Shown in pieces: positions 23,158-36,149 of a stretch of 64,000 nt of DNA; the first letter of the stretch is position 1, and each line of letters opens with the position of its first letter. The notes below the pieces were generated by a model that saw nothing but the letters and a program-made list of their open reading frames with translations, had not been told where the DNA came from and searched no databases. Source of the stretch: Margaritifera margaritifera (Eukaryota; Mollusca; Bivalvia; Unionida; Margaritiferidae); assembly GCA_029931535.1 (NCBI GenBank), contig JAQPZY010001415.1, forward strand, positions 496,001-560,000. The letters run 5' to 3'. A program made the translations under genes and the position numbers.

Positions 23158-25235
23158 ATGCTATTCAGTCTTAACATTGAAGCTATTCAGTCTCAACAGT
23201 GATGCTATTCAGTCTCAACCCTGATGCTATTTAGTCTCAACATTGATGCTATTCAGTCTCAACCTTTATGCTATTCAGTCTCAACCTTTATGCTATTCAA
23301 TCTCAACCTAGATGCTATTTAGTCTCAACATTGATGCTATTCAGTCTCAACCTCGATGCTATTCACACTCAACCTTGATGATATTCAGTCGCAACCTTTA
23401 TGCTATTCAGACTCAACCTTGATACTACTCACTCAACATCGATGCTATTCAGACTCAACCTTTATGCTATTCAGACTCAACCTTGATGCTATTCAATCTC
23501 AACATTGATGCTATTCAGTCTCAACATTGATGCTATTCAGTTTCAACTTTTATGCTATTCAGTCTCAACCTTTATGCTATTCAGACTCAACCTTGATGCT
23601 ATTCAGACTCAACCTTTTTGCTATTCAGACTCAACCTTGATGCTATTCAGACTCAACCTTGATGCTATTCAGACTCAACCTTGATGCTATTCAGACTCAA
23701 CCTTGATGATATTCAGACTCAACCTTGATGCTATTCAGTCTCAACCTTGATGCTATTCAGACTCAACCTTTATGCTATTCAGACTCAATATTGATGCTAT
23801 TCAGACTCAACCTTGATGCTATTCAGACTCAACCTTGATGCTATTCAGACTCAACCTTGATGCTATTCAGACTCAACCTTTATGCTATTCAGACTCAACC
23901 TTGATGCTATTCAGACTCAACCTTGATGCTATTCAGACTCAACCTTGATGCTATTCAGACTCAACCTTTTTGCTATTCAGACTCAACCTTGATGCTATTC
24001 ATACTCAACCTTGATGCTATTCAGACTCAACCTTTATGCTATTCAGTATCAACCTTTATGCTATTCAGACTCAACCTTGATGCTATTCAGACTCAACCTT
24101 GATGCTATTCAGACTCAACCTTGATGCTATTCACACTCAACCTTGATGCTATTCAGACTCAACCTTGATGCTATTCAGACTCAACCTTGATGCTATTCAG
24201 ACTCAACCTTTATGCTATTCAGACTCAACCTTGATGCTATTCAGACTCAACCTTTTTGCTATTCAGACTCAACCTTGATGCTATTCATACTCAACCTTGA
24301 TGCTATTCAGACTCAACCTTGATGCTATTCAGACTCAACCTTGATGCTATTCAGACTCAACCTTGATGCTATTCAGACTCAACCTTGATGCTATTCATAC
24401 TCAACCTTGATGCTATTCATACTCAACCTTGATGCTATTCAGACTCAACCTTGATGCTATTCAGACTCAACCTTTTTGCTATTCAGACTCAACCTTGATG
24501 CTATTCATACTCAACCTTGATGCTATTCATACTCAACCTTGATGCTATTCAGACTCAACCTTTATGCTATTCATACTCAACCTTGATGCTATTCAGACTC
24601 AACCTTGATGCTATTCAGACTCAACCTTGATGCTATTCATACTCAACCTTGATGCTATTCAGACTCAACCTTGATGCTATTCATACTCAACCTTGATGCT
24701 ATTCAGACTCAACCTTGATGCTATTCAGACTCAACCTTGATGCTATTCAGACTCAACCTTGATGCTATTCAGACTCAACCTTTATGCTATTCAGACTCAA
24801 CCTTGATGCTATTCAGACTCAACCTTTTTGCTATTCATACTCAACCTTGATGCTATTCATACTCAACCTTGATGCTATTCAGACTCAACCTTGATGCTAT
24901 TCAGACTCAACCTTTTTGCTATTCAGACTCAACCTTGATGCTATTCAGACTCAACCTTGATGCTATTCATACTCAACCTTGATGCTATTCAGACTCAACC
25001 TTTATGCTATTCAGACTCAACCTTGATGCTATTCAGACTCAACCTTTTTGCTATTCATACTCAACCTTGATGCTATTCAGACTCAACCTTGATGCTATTC
25101 AGACTCAACCTTGATGCTATTCATACTCAACCTTGATGCTATTCATACTCAAACTTGATGCTATTCATACTCAACCTTGATGCTATTCATACTCAACCTT
25201 TATGCTATTCAGTCTCAGCCTTGATGCTATTTAAT
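23158..25235. repeat. 22-bp satellite-like array (about 94 copies)
   Basis: Unit GATGCTATTCAGACTCAACC plus TT. Variants (TTTATG, TTTTTG, CATACTC) recur at multiples of 22 bp, and blocks containing the TTTTTG variant followed by CATACTC repeat several times. The left end is more diverged. Confidence 0.95.
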
Positions 25236-25249
25236 CTCTTCACTGATGA

Positions 25250-26560
25250 TGCATGTCAAAAACTGATAAATATTGCGCACAATGACCTTGTGATTAACCT
25301 TGTCCCGTGTTCGCATTTTACTGAATTATTGAATTTACATTGTTAAATGTAAAATCAAAGTCTCTATTATGTGTGTCCACTTCAGTAAGTAAGGTGAACT
25401 CATGTATTGGGAATTTTTAAATAAGGCTCAGAACGTAATTTGAGCTTTATGCACAATCAAACAAGGTGTTGAATGTGCATCTCTAATGCATAGCAATAAC
25501 CTGTGAAACGGAGACTAAGATTTAAAAATAGTAGTGAACTTACCTGTGATATATATATTCTGCAAACCTTAATGCTTGTAATCTGTACATTAATGGAGAA
25601 ATTTATGCAACGATTATGTCTCGCTTATATTGAAGAAGATCTGAATAAATATTCATATTGTCTTGTCGTTTATTGTTAATTTATTTCAAACTGATTACAG
25701 CATATGAACAATACCATGACTTTTATGCATGATATAATACGGTCTGTATTTAGTTTTTAGTTGATACCAAATATTGATTAATTTTAACAGAACATAAAGA
25801 GATGCATAAAATAGAGCAATTGGTATATATTTGTCAGTTGCAACAACAAAGCAGTCCAAACTATTTCAAATATAGAATTTCATACTCATGCTTGACTCCT
25901 AGATACTGAGCTTAAATTCAATTTAAACGATTCCAAATTGTGTGCAGTCTTATTTATATGTGTTCTATATATGTCACTGGTCCAGGGACATAGTATATAC
26001 CTATTATATACATGTATATGTGTTTCGTTAGACACAGGGGATTAACATGACTTTTAAACTATGTATGTATATTTTGTAATGAGTTGGTAATCTGTATGTT
26101 TGAACTGCTAGTATAAACTGACCTTGAATATCAGTCTATGAATTCAATTTTGATATTTCATTTATCTGCAACTGGGATCAATTCAATGGGTAAGTCCAGA
26201 AATCCAGGTCTATGATAATTATCCATTTTCATTGCACATCAGCTCATAGCTTTGCTTTGCAAACAAATGAATCGACAAGAGAATTTTTAAATGAAAATAA
26301 TTTTAAAACCACAGTTTTGTACAGAGTTCACAGTCAATGAACTGCACCTTGAAGTCTCTTCATTTTTTTTTAATAGTTTTTTTTTAATATAGATATACTG
26401 TCTTTCTTTCCCATGAATCACTTTGTAATCAATTCAGGCACACATAGAAGACTATATTTTACTAATTTCAATAAAATCATATGATATTTTATACTTATGT
26501 TTAATTTTTATTTCCCTTGTATTCAGTTTGGAATTATTATATACTGGAGATAAACTGAAC
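25250..26560. other. No recognised feature
   Basis: AT-rich sequence after the 22-bp array; nothing coding or repetitive is seen. Confidence 0.5.
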
Positions 26561-26567
26561 AGGTAAC

Positions 26568-26595
26568 TCATATATATATATATATATATATATAT

Positions 26596-26651
<56 letters not shown>

Positions 26652-27049
26652 GGGGGGAGGGGGGTGTATGTGTTGTGTGTGTGTGTGCATAAAGACCGAC
26701 TGATTCATTACTTCATTCATTCATTCATTCATTCATTCCGAATAGGTCTATCAGAGGAGTTGAGATTAGTGCGTTGTTTACATCTTTACATATTAATCAC
26801 TTACTGGATTATCAAAATAAGATTAAGACCTACTTATTGACTCAGTGGGACAATAAGATAGCTGTCTGTTGTAATTTAAAAGAGTTGTTATGAGCGGGCT
26901 GTATCACAAAATAAAAGGGTCAGATTACTTGGACCTGAGCAACTCTCTATACTGTTTACTAAAGTGTACTACAGTGTGCACAAACGTGTATTCCTAGAGC
27001 ACAACTGTGTCATGTTTTGTGTAGGCGCAACCGAATTTACAACCTATCC

Positions 27050-27113
<64 letters not shown>

Positions 27114-27167
27114 CCTTTGTATATATCTGTGTGTGTGTTTGTGTGTGTGTGTGGGGGGGGGGGGGGA
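26568..27167. repeat. Cluster of microsatellites
   Basis: TA run with poly-G (26,568-26,672), TG run, (TTCA)n (26,711-26,738), (TCTA)n (27,046-27,112), TG run and poly-G (27,128-27,167). The interval between holds no supported gene. Confidence 0.93.
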
Positions 27168-27512
27168 TCTGTCAAGCGGAAGCTCTACAGTCCGATCCAA
27201 AAATCTACGAGCATGTTTTTATTCTAATTTCAGTGACAGAGTAAAAACGTTTCTTTTCGGAAAATTTAAGAAGGAGGAGGAGAGGAAAAACAAAATTTTC
27301 TTAGTAGGAAAATAGTATTGCCATGCACACGAGTATTACTCCATATAAGATGTATATAGTTTAAATGGTCAAGGAAATGGTTGTTGGTGGCGAATATAAG
27401 TCAGAAAGATGAATATTTATTTTCACAAAGACCGCTTTAGGACATAGAAATTTTGACCCACTGGACTTCGAACTCAAGTTCAGACACTTGGCCATTGCCT
27501 GAAATTGGAAAA

Positions 27513-27514
27513 AA

Positions 27515-27586
<72 letters not shown>

Positions 27587-27587
27587 A
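27513..27587. repeat. (ATT)n(GTT)n microsatellite
   Basis: ATT units switch to GTT units; poly-Ile/Val frames are artefacts. Confidence 0.97.
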
Positions 27588-27669
27588 GTTCATTTTGTTG
27601 TTGTAAATACTGCTACAAGTATTATTATTAATATTGTTACAGTCATTGTACACGCTAGTCATTAGAAAT

Positions 27670-28860
27670 GTTTCTTAGTTTTCATTCTTGTTAGGTTACA
27701 CATCTATCAGATTATTAATTATTTTTAAAAAAAGTAATCTAGTACTTGAAACCAGATAACGAAAGCGACAGGCTGACATTTCTATCTCACAATTCTACAT
27801 CATGGGCATTTAGATCGCTTTGGACTTTAATGATCTCAGCCAATTGAAGCAATTCGTCCACGTTGTATGAAAGGATCAGAGCCAGTCAGATAAGAAATCC
27901 TCTGACATAAATAGCATCTGCTTTAGTGTCACTGGTGTGTGCTACGTAGTTTACACACAACACTTGGCGACTCTTGGCTAACGGAGAAGCGGAATCATAG
28001 GCCAACCCTTACCTTGAATCGAGCGTCTTTTTCAAGATGAAGTTTTCGGTTTTTGCAAGTAATTTGACTATTAGCAATGTTTCAAAAAAACAGTGTAGAA
28101 CACGAAAGATATTGAAGTATTTGCCACGTAAGACACAGAAGTATAGTGCATTAAAGACATTGCAGTAGTAGATGTTTGTCTAAGTAGCTCTGATTTCTTG
28201 AAACACTTAGACAAATTGTTACAATTGGCTGACAATAAAGCCACTTACAAAATGCCCGAAGCATTTCGCATCCTTGTGACTTAGAACAGTGAGAATGTCA
28301 TTGCTCATAAATTACTACTTTGTGCATACAATTCCGAAATGGAATTCAATTTGGTACCATGGGTGGGAGTTGGTGGGGGGCTGGGCAAGAATTAAAAGGC
28401 TATGGTTCTTTGTTTTTCTTACATATGACTTAGTGTACAATATGGCTTTTTATATTAATTAAAGGAGGAAATGTCTGGCAATCGATTCTGTCAGATATAT
28501 TCCAGAATCTTTACATAATATTTGTTCCTTTTTTCAAGATACTGTAAATAAGGGTCCACAATGTCCACTCAATCAATATTCTTTTTCGAAGATACCTTAA
28601 ATGGAAAATGAAATGTAATTACGTTTATCGATTTTGATATTGAACGTTGACTTCAGTTGTCAAAATAATGTAGAAAGAAAAGTACTAATCAAATTTCATT
28701 AAAGTCAACAACAAAACAAAAAATAGATATTGAATATTTCAATTTGCAATGCACTGCATTTATCCAGGGACAAAACACCTAAATTCAGGTATGGAGAAGT
28801 TTTCAAGTAATCTAAACACATTGGAATATAATTTCCAAGGGACAGAAATGGTTCCTCTTT
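27670..28860. other. No recognised feature
   Basis: Would contain intron or downstream exons of gene B if the gene is complete; none could be identified with confidence. Confidence 0.4.
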
Positions 28861-29168
28861 AGGAGATTTTTTCTTTTTTGAAATATATAATTGTGTTACT
28901 ATCTCCATTCAAAAGAGAGAACCATTTTCTTGAATTCGGAAACTTCTGGTCTTCAGGTTTTGACTTCATGATTTTCGATATATTTAGGTCTAAATAATAC
29001 ACAAATGGCTTGTATGTGTCCGGATAAATTAGTTTACCACCATTATTTCTTGGAATTGAATCCTGGTATAATTCGGAGTTATTTGTCTCTCATCAACAAT
29101 CACAATTTTATAGTACCTAGAAATTTAATTTTATGAATTATTTATATCCCATCCAGTTTGCTACATAC

Positions 29169-29336
29169 CATCCCTGTCGAAGAAAAACATGATAAATGGT
29201 ACGTCGATCTCTTCCGTAATCATCATGTCATCATTCACATCTAGGTTGTGGAAAAGGGTGCTTCCCAACTGAATTGTCCCGAGATTTCTACTCAGAAACA
29301 TTGCCAGAAACTCATCTTCTCTCACTATATGGTCCT
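29169..29336 (-). CDS. EF-hand gene B, exon 3 (EF-hands 2-3, start of 4)
   Basis: The exon has 168 bases like its gene A counterpart, with acceptor TTTCTTAG and donor GTATGT. Joined in phase to exon 2, loop 2 reads D-I-N-K-D-H-I-V-R-E-D-E, a good EF-hand loop. Loop 3 (D-V-N-D-D-M-M-I-T-E-E-I-D) has the same Ile at position 12 as gene A. The exon ends FFDRD plus one base. The remaining exon or exons should lie at lower coordinates, between about 8 and 29 kb; I could not identify them convincingly, so gene B is incomplete in this annotation rather than proven broken. Confidence 0.7.
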
Positions 29337-30430
29337 CTAAGAAAGGAAGAAAACAAAAGAAAAAACATAATCCAAGATTTTATTATACGGCCTTGATCCA
29401 TATTTTTAGCAGGTGAAAACATTTGGTTTACTCTGATCTTATCGTTCATTCTGCTTTAAAGCCTAAAATCCTGTAATTACAGCATTCCCGAAAATTACGT
29501 GAATTAATGATACATGTTATATCTTGAATTTGAATCAACACTGTGGACGGATTTTATGCAAATCAGAGTTAAAGGACGTAAAGGAATACACCCGAGTAAA
29601 TCCGCTGTTCAAAACAAGAAAGAAAAAAAAAAAAAAAAAAAGAAGAAAATACTTAAAGCGATTCTGACTGGTTAGATTCAAGTGATGACGTAATGGTAAA
29701 ATTGTGGATTCAGATACTATTCTCTGTATATGTATTTATTGAGGAAACATGCTGTATGTTTGTATGCGACAGAGAAGACATGGTAAATGGTTATTTTACA
29801 CAAAACTCTAAATTTATATTAATCAATAAATTGTGTGACAAAGATATATAGTGATTTATTCAAACGATCTCCAACAAAATATTTACAAATGTGAAGGTAA
29901 ACATTTTTGTATAAATTTCTGTATTGTTACTTATTGACCTGATGACAAAGATTCGTTCCAGCCAAGAAATACTGTCCCTCAGATGAGATGTTTCTTTACC
30001 CCACACCATTACCTCACTTCTGACCTCTTTCATGGTTTTTCATTTCCCAAAGTATGTTACGTGGAAGTCGGGTATGAAACCGTGTTTGGTCAGTACAAAA
30101 ATCCAAATAAACAAAGATACAAACAAAACATGGTCAGATCTGGCCAAGTTCACAACTTGATAACGTACTTAACTCAAAATTGTATCCCTCTGTAAAATTT
30201 TAATCTTGTCCAGTGGAAGGTCAGTATCTGAATCAAAAGTCTCCAATTACCCAGTTCTTTATAAATCGTAGGTCTTATGCAATCTTATCATATTGAGATT
30301 TAAAAATAATCAGCATGCAAATTATGAACTGAGTTTTTACTCAAGGTTGATATGTTTACTGAAAGCTAGGGTTTATTATTTTAATTTAATACTGAACGAT
30401 ATATTCAACTCAAAGTGTTACCGTCTGATT

Positions 30431-30862
30431 ACCTAATGTCAGAATAATGACCAATAAGCCATTAGATTTTTTAGCTAATGTCGCAACACTGATCAATAAA
30501 CAATTGTAGTGTCTTTAGCTGATGGCACAATACTGACCAATATAAGCCATTACATTGTTTAGCTGATGGCACAATACTGACCAATAAGCCATTACATTGT
30601 TTAGCTGATGGCACAATACTGACCAATAAGCCATTACATTGTTTAGCTGATGTCACAATACTGACCAGTAAGTCATTACATTGTTTAGCTGATGACACAA
30701 TACTGACCAATAAGCCATTACATTGTTTAGCTGATGGCACAATACTGACCAATAATCGATTACATTGTTTAGCTGATGGCACAATACTGACCAGTAAGCC
30801 ATTACATTGTTTAGCTGATGCCACAATACTGACCAATAAGCCATTAGATTGTTTAGCTGAGT
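30431..30862. repeat. 42-bp tandem repeat (about 10 copies)
   Basis: Unit starts AGCTGATGGCACAATACTGA. It is divisible by three, so it creates long minus-strand frames that are not genes. It is expanded relative to 1,575-1,750. Confidence 0.9.
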
Positions 30863-31005
30863 CCTATTTGGAGTATGAAAAATGTTCATACAACCTCCAG
30901 GTCTTGCAGGGTAGTTACAAAACTGTCTGAGGACAAAACTTGAACTTACACTCCAGACGTACAAATTAGAAACTATACTTAAAATTGTTTGCCAGCCTTG
31001 AAATT

Positions 31006-31140
31006 TAGAATTATTGCAGCATAGACAATATTATGCTAAATCATAAATTTTGAATTATTGCAGTATATACAATATTATGCTAAATCCTAAATTTAGAATT
31101 ATTGCAGTATATACAATATTATGCTAAATCCTAAATTTTG
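31006..31140. repeat. 44-bp tandem repeat (3 copies)
   Basis: Units around ATTATTGCAGTATATACAAT; a single related unit is seen in copy 1 near 1,890-1,930. Confidence 0.8.
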
Positions 31141-31367
31141 ACATTCAATTTGTATTTACATTAATGTTATTTGCAAAATAAAGTCTTACAATCTGAGTAT
31201 GAGTTGGGATTTTCCACTCATAACGTTTTGTGACTATGGCTCCTGGCCAGGGTGACGTACGGTATTTTTGATAAGAATAGTATGAAATTAACGCGAATAG
31301 GGGTCATGCAGTGTAGTTTAGAGGGTAGGTTAGATCCTCGGTTGGATCAACTTTGTTACATGGTATG

Positions 31368-31503
31368 TTAGCGACCCGTAATTGAATGATTCCGAGTCAG
31401 TAGAAAACTTGCATGAGTTCAGCACAAGGGGCTTGTTTGGTATGTTTCCTTCTGACTCGCTATCATTCCATGATTCGCTAATACTCCATTATCGGGTCAC
31501 TAA
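31368..31503. mobile_element. Fold-back (MITE-like) element in gene B intron
   Basis: Counterpart of 2,168-2,285 with the same terminal inverted repeats, slightly decayed (TTAGCGACCCGTAATTGA at the left). Confidence 0.48.
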
Positions 31504-31659
31504 AACAATCACGTAACTAACAGTATCTTCACTCGGTATGCATAAAGTCTTTTAGAAGTGAAACAGCTTCTAATAAAATCCCCGAGTGCTCGGGTTGTTC
31601 CGGAAGCCTGTATCGTTGCGTTTCAAAACTTTGAGCATCGCATTTAGTGCTTTGTTTAA

Positions 31660-31875
31660 GTCAAATGTAATTTATTCTGCGTGGTTGATATATGATTTAA
31701 AAATTAGAATAGCCCCAATGTAATTTATTCTGTGTGGTTGATATATGCTTTAAAATTAGAATAGTCTCAATGTAATTTATTCTGTGTGGTTGATATATGC
31801 TTTAAAATTTGAATAGCCCCAATGTAAAGTATTGTGTGTGGTTGATATATACTTTAAAATTTAGAATAATCCCAA
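31660..31875. repeat. 52-bp tandem repeat (about 4 copies)
   Basis: Units around TTATTCTGTGTGGTTGATAT just inside the intron after gene B exon 2. Copy 1 has one unit at about 2,450-2,503. Confidence 0.85.
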
Positions 31876-31893
31876 TAAAAAGAAGTAACATAC

Positions 31894-32060
31894 TATTGAT
31901 ATCAAAGACAAGAAAGATATGATGAAGCTCTGTTATTGAAAGAATGTAGTCGTGATTAGCGTCCGCCAAATGAAACAGTTCCAGAGCAGTCGGATTAGTA
32001 TATATCACTTGGTTGTGGCCATGCCCATGCGCATGCTCTACAGGTTGCACGCAACTTCCC
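31894..32060 (-). CDS. EF-hand gene B, exon 2 (His-rich segment and EF-hand 1)
   Basis: The exon has 167 bases, between acceptor TTTTTTCAG and donor GTATGT. It encodes GSCVQPVEHAHGHGHNQV, then YTNPTALELFHLADA and an EF-hand loop DANHDYILSITE (Asp at 1 and 5, Asn at 3, Leu at 8, Glu at 12), ending FDIN plus one base. It is nine bases shorter than the gene A exon, in the His/Gly stretch. The frame stays open and the EF-hand ligands are kept, which argues for function. On both sides of the exon the intron has tandem amplifications (52-bp and 32-bp units) that occur only once in copy 1. A longer open frame covering this exon includes intron on both sides. Confidence 0.7.
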
Positions 32061-32107
32061 CTGAAAAAAGCGATGAGTACAAAACTTAAATATATTTCAA
32101 CCGTGAA

Positions 32108-32240
32108 ATCGGTAAAATATGTAATAGCAATCATAAAAAATCGGTAAAATATGTAATAGCAATCATAAAAAATCGGTAAAATATGTAATAGCAATCATAA
32201 AAAATCGGTAAAATATGTAATAGCAATCATAAAAAATCGG
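32108..32240. repeat. 32-bp tandem repeat (about 4 copies)
   Basis: Units TAAAATATGTAATAGCAATC plus 12 bases, just upstream of gene B exon 2. Copy 1 has one unit near 2,743-2,781. Confidence 0.88.
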
Positions 32241-32890
32241 AATCCTATGTTTAAAGCACCTATCATCTATGCTCCGACTACTGGTAATGGTGCCTAAGAA
32301 CCGTGGATGATTTGACAAGCTAGTTGGTATTTATTCATGACCGGCCCACAACAGATATATATATATATATATATTGGATCGCATGTCTATGGTGGGGCTT
32401 TTTAGTAATATTTTTATTGGAAGCTTGCAATTTTAAACCTCACATGACACAAAATCTGTAAAAAAAAAAAAAGGTGTAGCAGTTTTCAAATAAAACTGGA
32501 AAGTAGCTTAGTCGTCGAAACTCAACATTCTAAGAATATTGTCTTGTCTTGTCTTTTCTCTGTTCATCGTCCATGCAATCTATTAATTAAACTTGTCCTG
32601 GAAAAAATTGGTGTATATTTAATTATCATTAGAAACCTGTAATTGGAATACGACTGCAATTTGATACATCATGTTAGAAGTGTATACAGTTTATCCGAAA
32701 ATATTCACTTGTATTATATTTTCCTTAATGAAATATTGAAATATATCAATGGGAGAAAATGAAATCGCCACAGTGGAGATACCACTTTTGGAACTACTTA
32801 CTTTTTCCATTTAGGAAATATATTTTCCCTTATGTGTGTTCTTCAGAACTATATTTCCATATTTAGGGCTATTTTATTTTTTCTTCTTTT

Positions 32891-32897
<7 letters not shown>

Positions 32898-32953
<56 letters not shown>

Positions 32954-33246
32954 TCCTCTCTCTTCCCACCAGAATGAAAAGATCTTAGAATGTGACAACA
33001 CTGTTGACTCTCTAGTATACATTTATGAAATCAATGAAAAGGCGCCGTCAAAAATGCATAAAAATGATCCTCAAACAAAAAAAAAACAGGCTTCAAGTAC
33101 TAACTTTAACAATTAGTTTTCCCCATGAATCATGCAAATTGTCAGTGACTGAACTTACATGGCCTGTTGCTATTCGATATTCTGTGTAACACATACAGTA
33201 TCGTATACCTGTTACACACAATGACAAATGGTACACATTTTTAAGA

Positions 33247-33330
<84 letters not shown>
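32898..33330. repeat. (TC)n, (TA)n and (ATA)n microsatellites
   Basis: TC run at 32,898-32,950; TA run at 33,249-33,300 passing into ATA units to 33,329. They mark the break between duplication sequence and the LTR element. Confidence 0.95.
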
Positions 33331-33331
<1 letters not shown>

Positions 33332-33589
33332 TGTTTAAGTAGCGATTTTAACTGTCATCACAATCATAATCATGTCTGAAAACAACGGAGAAGAAATAGG
33401 GCATTGATTAGTGTCGATTGCAAACCTAAATTAAGTCACAATCGAAATTAGGGTGTATCGTCTCTTACCAAAAAAGACTGCAAGGCTGCCAACAGCCACA
33501 AATTCACGTCTGAATGCAAAAATAAACAGAAATAGCAGCCAAAGTCCTTACACGTATACTCATAATCATTAAAATATATGGTTTAATGA

Positions 33590-34231
33590 TGTTACGCTCT
33601 GAAGCTTGTAGGAGCGTTCTGTCATGTTGCTTTAGTACCCCCACCCCAGCAATGTTGTTCGCAATGTTCACTGTATCAATCCGCGCAAGAAATGTGTTAA
33701 CGAAATTTTAAAAATCTCTTAATTTTCGCATAAAAACATTCATTAATTTGACCAAATGCATAATTTAAAGCATTCTCTGTCCTAAAATTATTTGTAAAAT
33801 TTCGGAACTTCTTTCTATCGATTTAGTAATGCTGCCATTAATCGCTTTGACACAGAATGGAGAAACAAATTCATGCAAATATTTAAAATACTCATTGGAA
33901 ATTCTAAAGTGCTCATAGATTTTAGGACAGTTGGGGATTTATGTGAATTCATTCAAAACATTCCCGATTACATCATTGTGGTATATCAGTACATTCAAGA
34001 CTTATGGTACAGCAGGACATTCAAGGCTATTTAAGTTCATTCGGAACATTATATATTTTTGGACTTGTGATTAGGACACTTAGGATTATTTGGACTTTAA
34101 TTCACATTATTGTAAGTGTCTTTTGAATTTTCACTTTAAATGTCTAGAAATAAATTGCTTGTTGATTTTACTTGATTTTGTACGTTTCACTTTCTTTCTG
34201 ATACATATTTTTAGGCCACTGAGTCATAACA
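33590..34231 (+). repeat. Putative 5' LTR
   Basis: Begins TGTTACG and ends CATAACA, giving short terminal inverted repeats of the TG...CA type. Position 33,881-34,069 is repeated at 40,453-40,667. It contains two copies of an approximately 27-bp subrepeat around ACATTCAAG. The left boundary rests on the terminal motif only. Confidence 0.45.
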
Positions 34232-34236
34232 GAGAT

Positions 34237-34254
34237 CGAGGGCTCGCCCGGGAT
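34237..34254 (+). promoter_or_regulatory. Primer-binding site, tRNA-Pro type
   Basis: The 18 bases contain GGGCTCGCCCGGGAT, complementary to the 3' end of a proline tRNA with about three mismatches at full length. It starts five bases after the LTR end CATAACA, as expected for a primer-binding site. Confidence 0.55.
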
Positions 34255-34373
34255 CTGAATATCTTAAAATTGCAATTTAAATTGACTTTGTTTTGTAATT
34301 TTCATTGTCCCTGGTAAAGATTTTTATTTCACTCATTTGAGAAATCTTTAGTGAAACCAGCAAGCATTAGCAA

Positions 34374-35556
34374 TGTCATCTAAGGTTGAGAACTTTGTTT
34401 CAAGTCCTGCGCAGGCAGGGTTAGAGTCAATGAAAAAGGACGAGTTGTTTGAGCTTGCAGGACATTATGATCTTTCTTAGGTGAAAGCGTCTTTGACAGA
34501 GCAAGATACAAGAGATACATAATAAACTGCTGAAAACTTGAAATGGACAAGACAGCATTGGAGAGAGAGGAAAGGAGAGGCAGATGCAGAGAGAGGAGAG
34601 GGAGAGAGAGATATAGAAAGAGAAAGAAATGATGGAGATGCAGATACAGATGCAGAGAGAAGAAAGGGAAATGCAATTTAAATTAAGAGAATTAGAACTG
34701 GCAAACAGAGCACCCCTCTCCCCCCCCCCCCTTTACACACAAGTTCAGGTTTTGATGTTACCAGATATATTAGGTTAGTACCCCCTTTTCAGGAAAAAGA
34801 AGTAGATAAATACTTTCTTCAATTTGAGAAAATTGCTGAAAACTTGAAATGGACCAGAGAGCATTGGAGTTTGTTATTACAAAGTTTACTTATTGCCAAA
34901 GCTTGTGAAGTCTACACTTCACTGTCAGTACAACAAAGCACTGATTATGATGTGGTTAAGGAGTACATCTTGAAAGCTTATGAGTTGGTACCATAGGAAT
35001 ATCGACAAAGGTTTAGGAATTGTAGAAAAGAAACTGGACAAACTCATGTCGAATTTGCAAGGGAAAAAGAACAACTATTTGATAGGTTGTGCTCCGACAA
35101 GAAGGTTGATCAAGGTTACGATAACCTCAGACAGCTCGTATTAATTGAAGAGTTCAAGAGATGCATCCATTTTAATGTTAGTGATGTTCGTATGGCTGAT
35201 GATTATTCCTTGACTCACAAAATTTCATTTGTCAATAAGTCCTCCTCTAAGCAGTTTTCTGGTAAAGAAATATTTCAGTCTCAAACGAATACTTCCAAAT
35301 TTCAAAACAACACAACTGTTAGGAATCAAACATCTGATAAGACTGATCAGAAGTCCTTATGTCTTCCTACGTGCACTTATTATAGAAAGAAAGGGCACGT
35401 CATTTCTGATTGCTATAGGTCGAAAAATAAGCAAAAGAATAAAGACAGATCTATTCCAAATGCTCTTATTTCAAAGAGGTCAATGTCATGCTCTTGTATT
35501 GCAAACAATGCATTTGTTGAGTCACCCCCCCCCCCACCCCACCCCACCCCAGACTG
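34374..35556 (+). pseudogene. gag relic of the Gmr1-like element
   Basis: An ATG at 34,374 opens a frame reading MSSKVENF and KKDELFELAGHY, then a stop near 34,480. A purine-rich charged coiled coil follows at about 34,560-34,710. From about 34,790 the capsid part reads EKEVDKYFLQFEKIAENLKW and, with one stop, continues to a zinc knuckle at 35,372-35,413. This knuckle is C-x2-Y-x4-H-x4-C, so its second Cys is replaced by Tyr. The C-terminal part is a long open stretch (35,087-35,557) ending in a proline run coded by C-rich simple sequence. The capsid region resembles the SCAN-like gag of Gmr1 and related Gypsy elements. Confidence 0.65.
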
Positions 35557-35599
35557 ATTCTATTTGGAGACTTATGAACCATTCATGTCCGAAGGTTCT

Positions 35600-35880
35600 A
35601 TATCACTTCTCGGAGTCGTTTGTTATCAGGTACTTTGCTTTTGTCTGAGAAGTCTTCTTCTAGTGAAGGTGTACTTATTCAGAGAATTGGGTGCGGCTTT
35701 GTAAATGTTACTCTCCATTGCGTCAATTCTGCATCAGACTTTGTTTACGGATCCGTGACTGTTGTGGGAGTGACTTATCTTCCTGCTGAAGGTATCATTT
35801 GGTTCCTAAGCAATGATCTAGCCGGAGATAAGGTCGTGATTAACCCACTTGTAACTGGCAAACCTTGTTTGGATCAGTAA
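35600..35880 (+). pseudogene. Aspartic protease region relic
   Basis: The plus-frame reading includes LIQRIGCGFVNVTLHCVNSA and LSNDLAGDKVVINPLV, typical of the retropepsin-like region downstream of the active site in Gmr1-type pol. The expected D-T/S-G active-site triplet is not present at its position near 35,610; the corresponding frame reads ITSRS. The frame ends with a stop at 35,878-35,880 where pol should continue. Confidence 0.55.
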
Positions 35881-36149
35881 GTTGATCCTATTGAGATTAA
35901 AAATCCCTTATTTGTATCCTGCTTGAGCAGTTATAAGAGCTATGGCAAAAAGACCTCTTGAGAATGATGTTGATCATGAAATTATTCCTTTGACACATTT
36001 ATTTGTCAGTCTTTTGATGAGGTAAATTTCTTTCCTGATATTGATCAGTTAAAAGGTATTGATCACAGTGATCCTCTTTTTGCAACTCATGCTCTCTATT
36101 CTAATCAGGGTGACAAAAGATAATCACTCGTTGTCAAACAGAACAAGAT

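Larger units (their letters stand above)
28860..32710. repeat. Segmental duplication copy 2, part a
   Basis: Counterpart of 1-3,290 with the same order and orientation. It is longer mainly because local tandem repeats have expanded (42-, 44-, 52- and 32-bp units). Confidence 0.85.
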
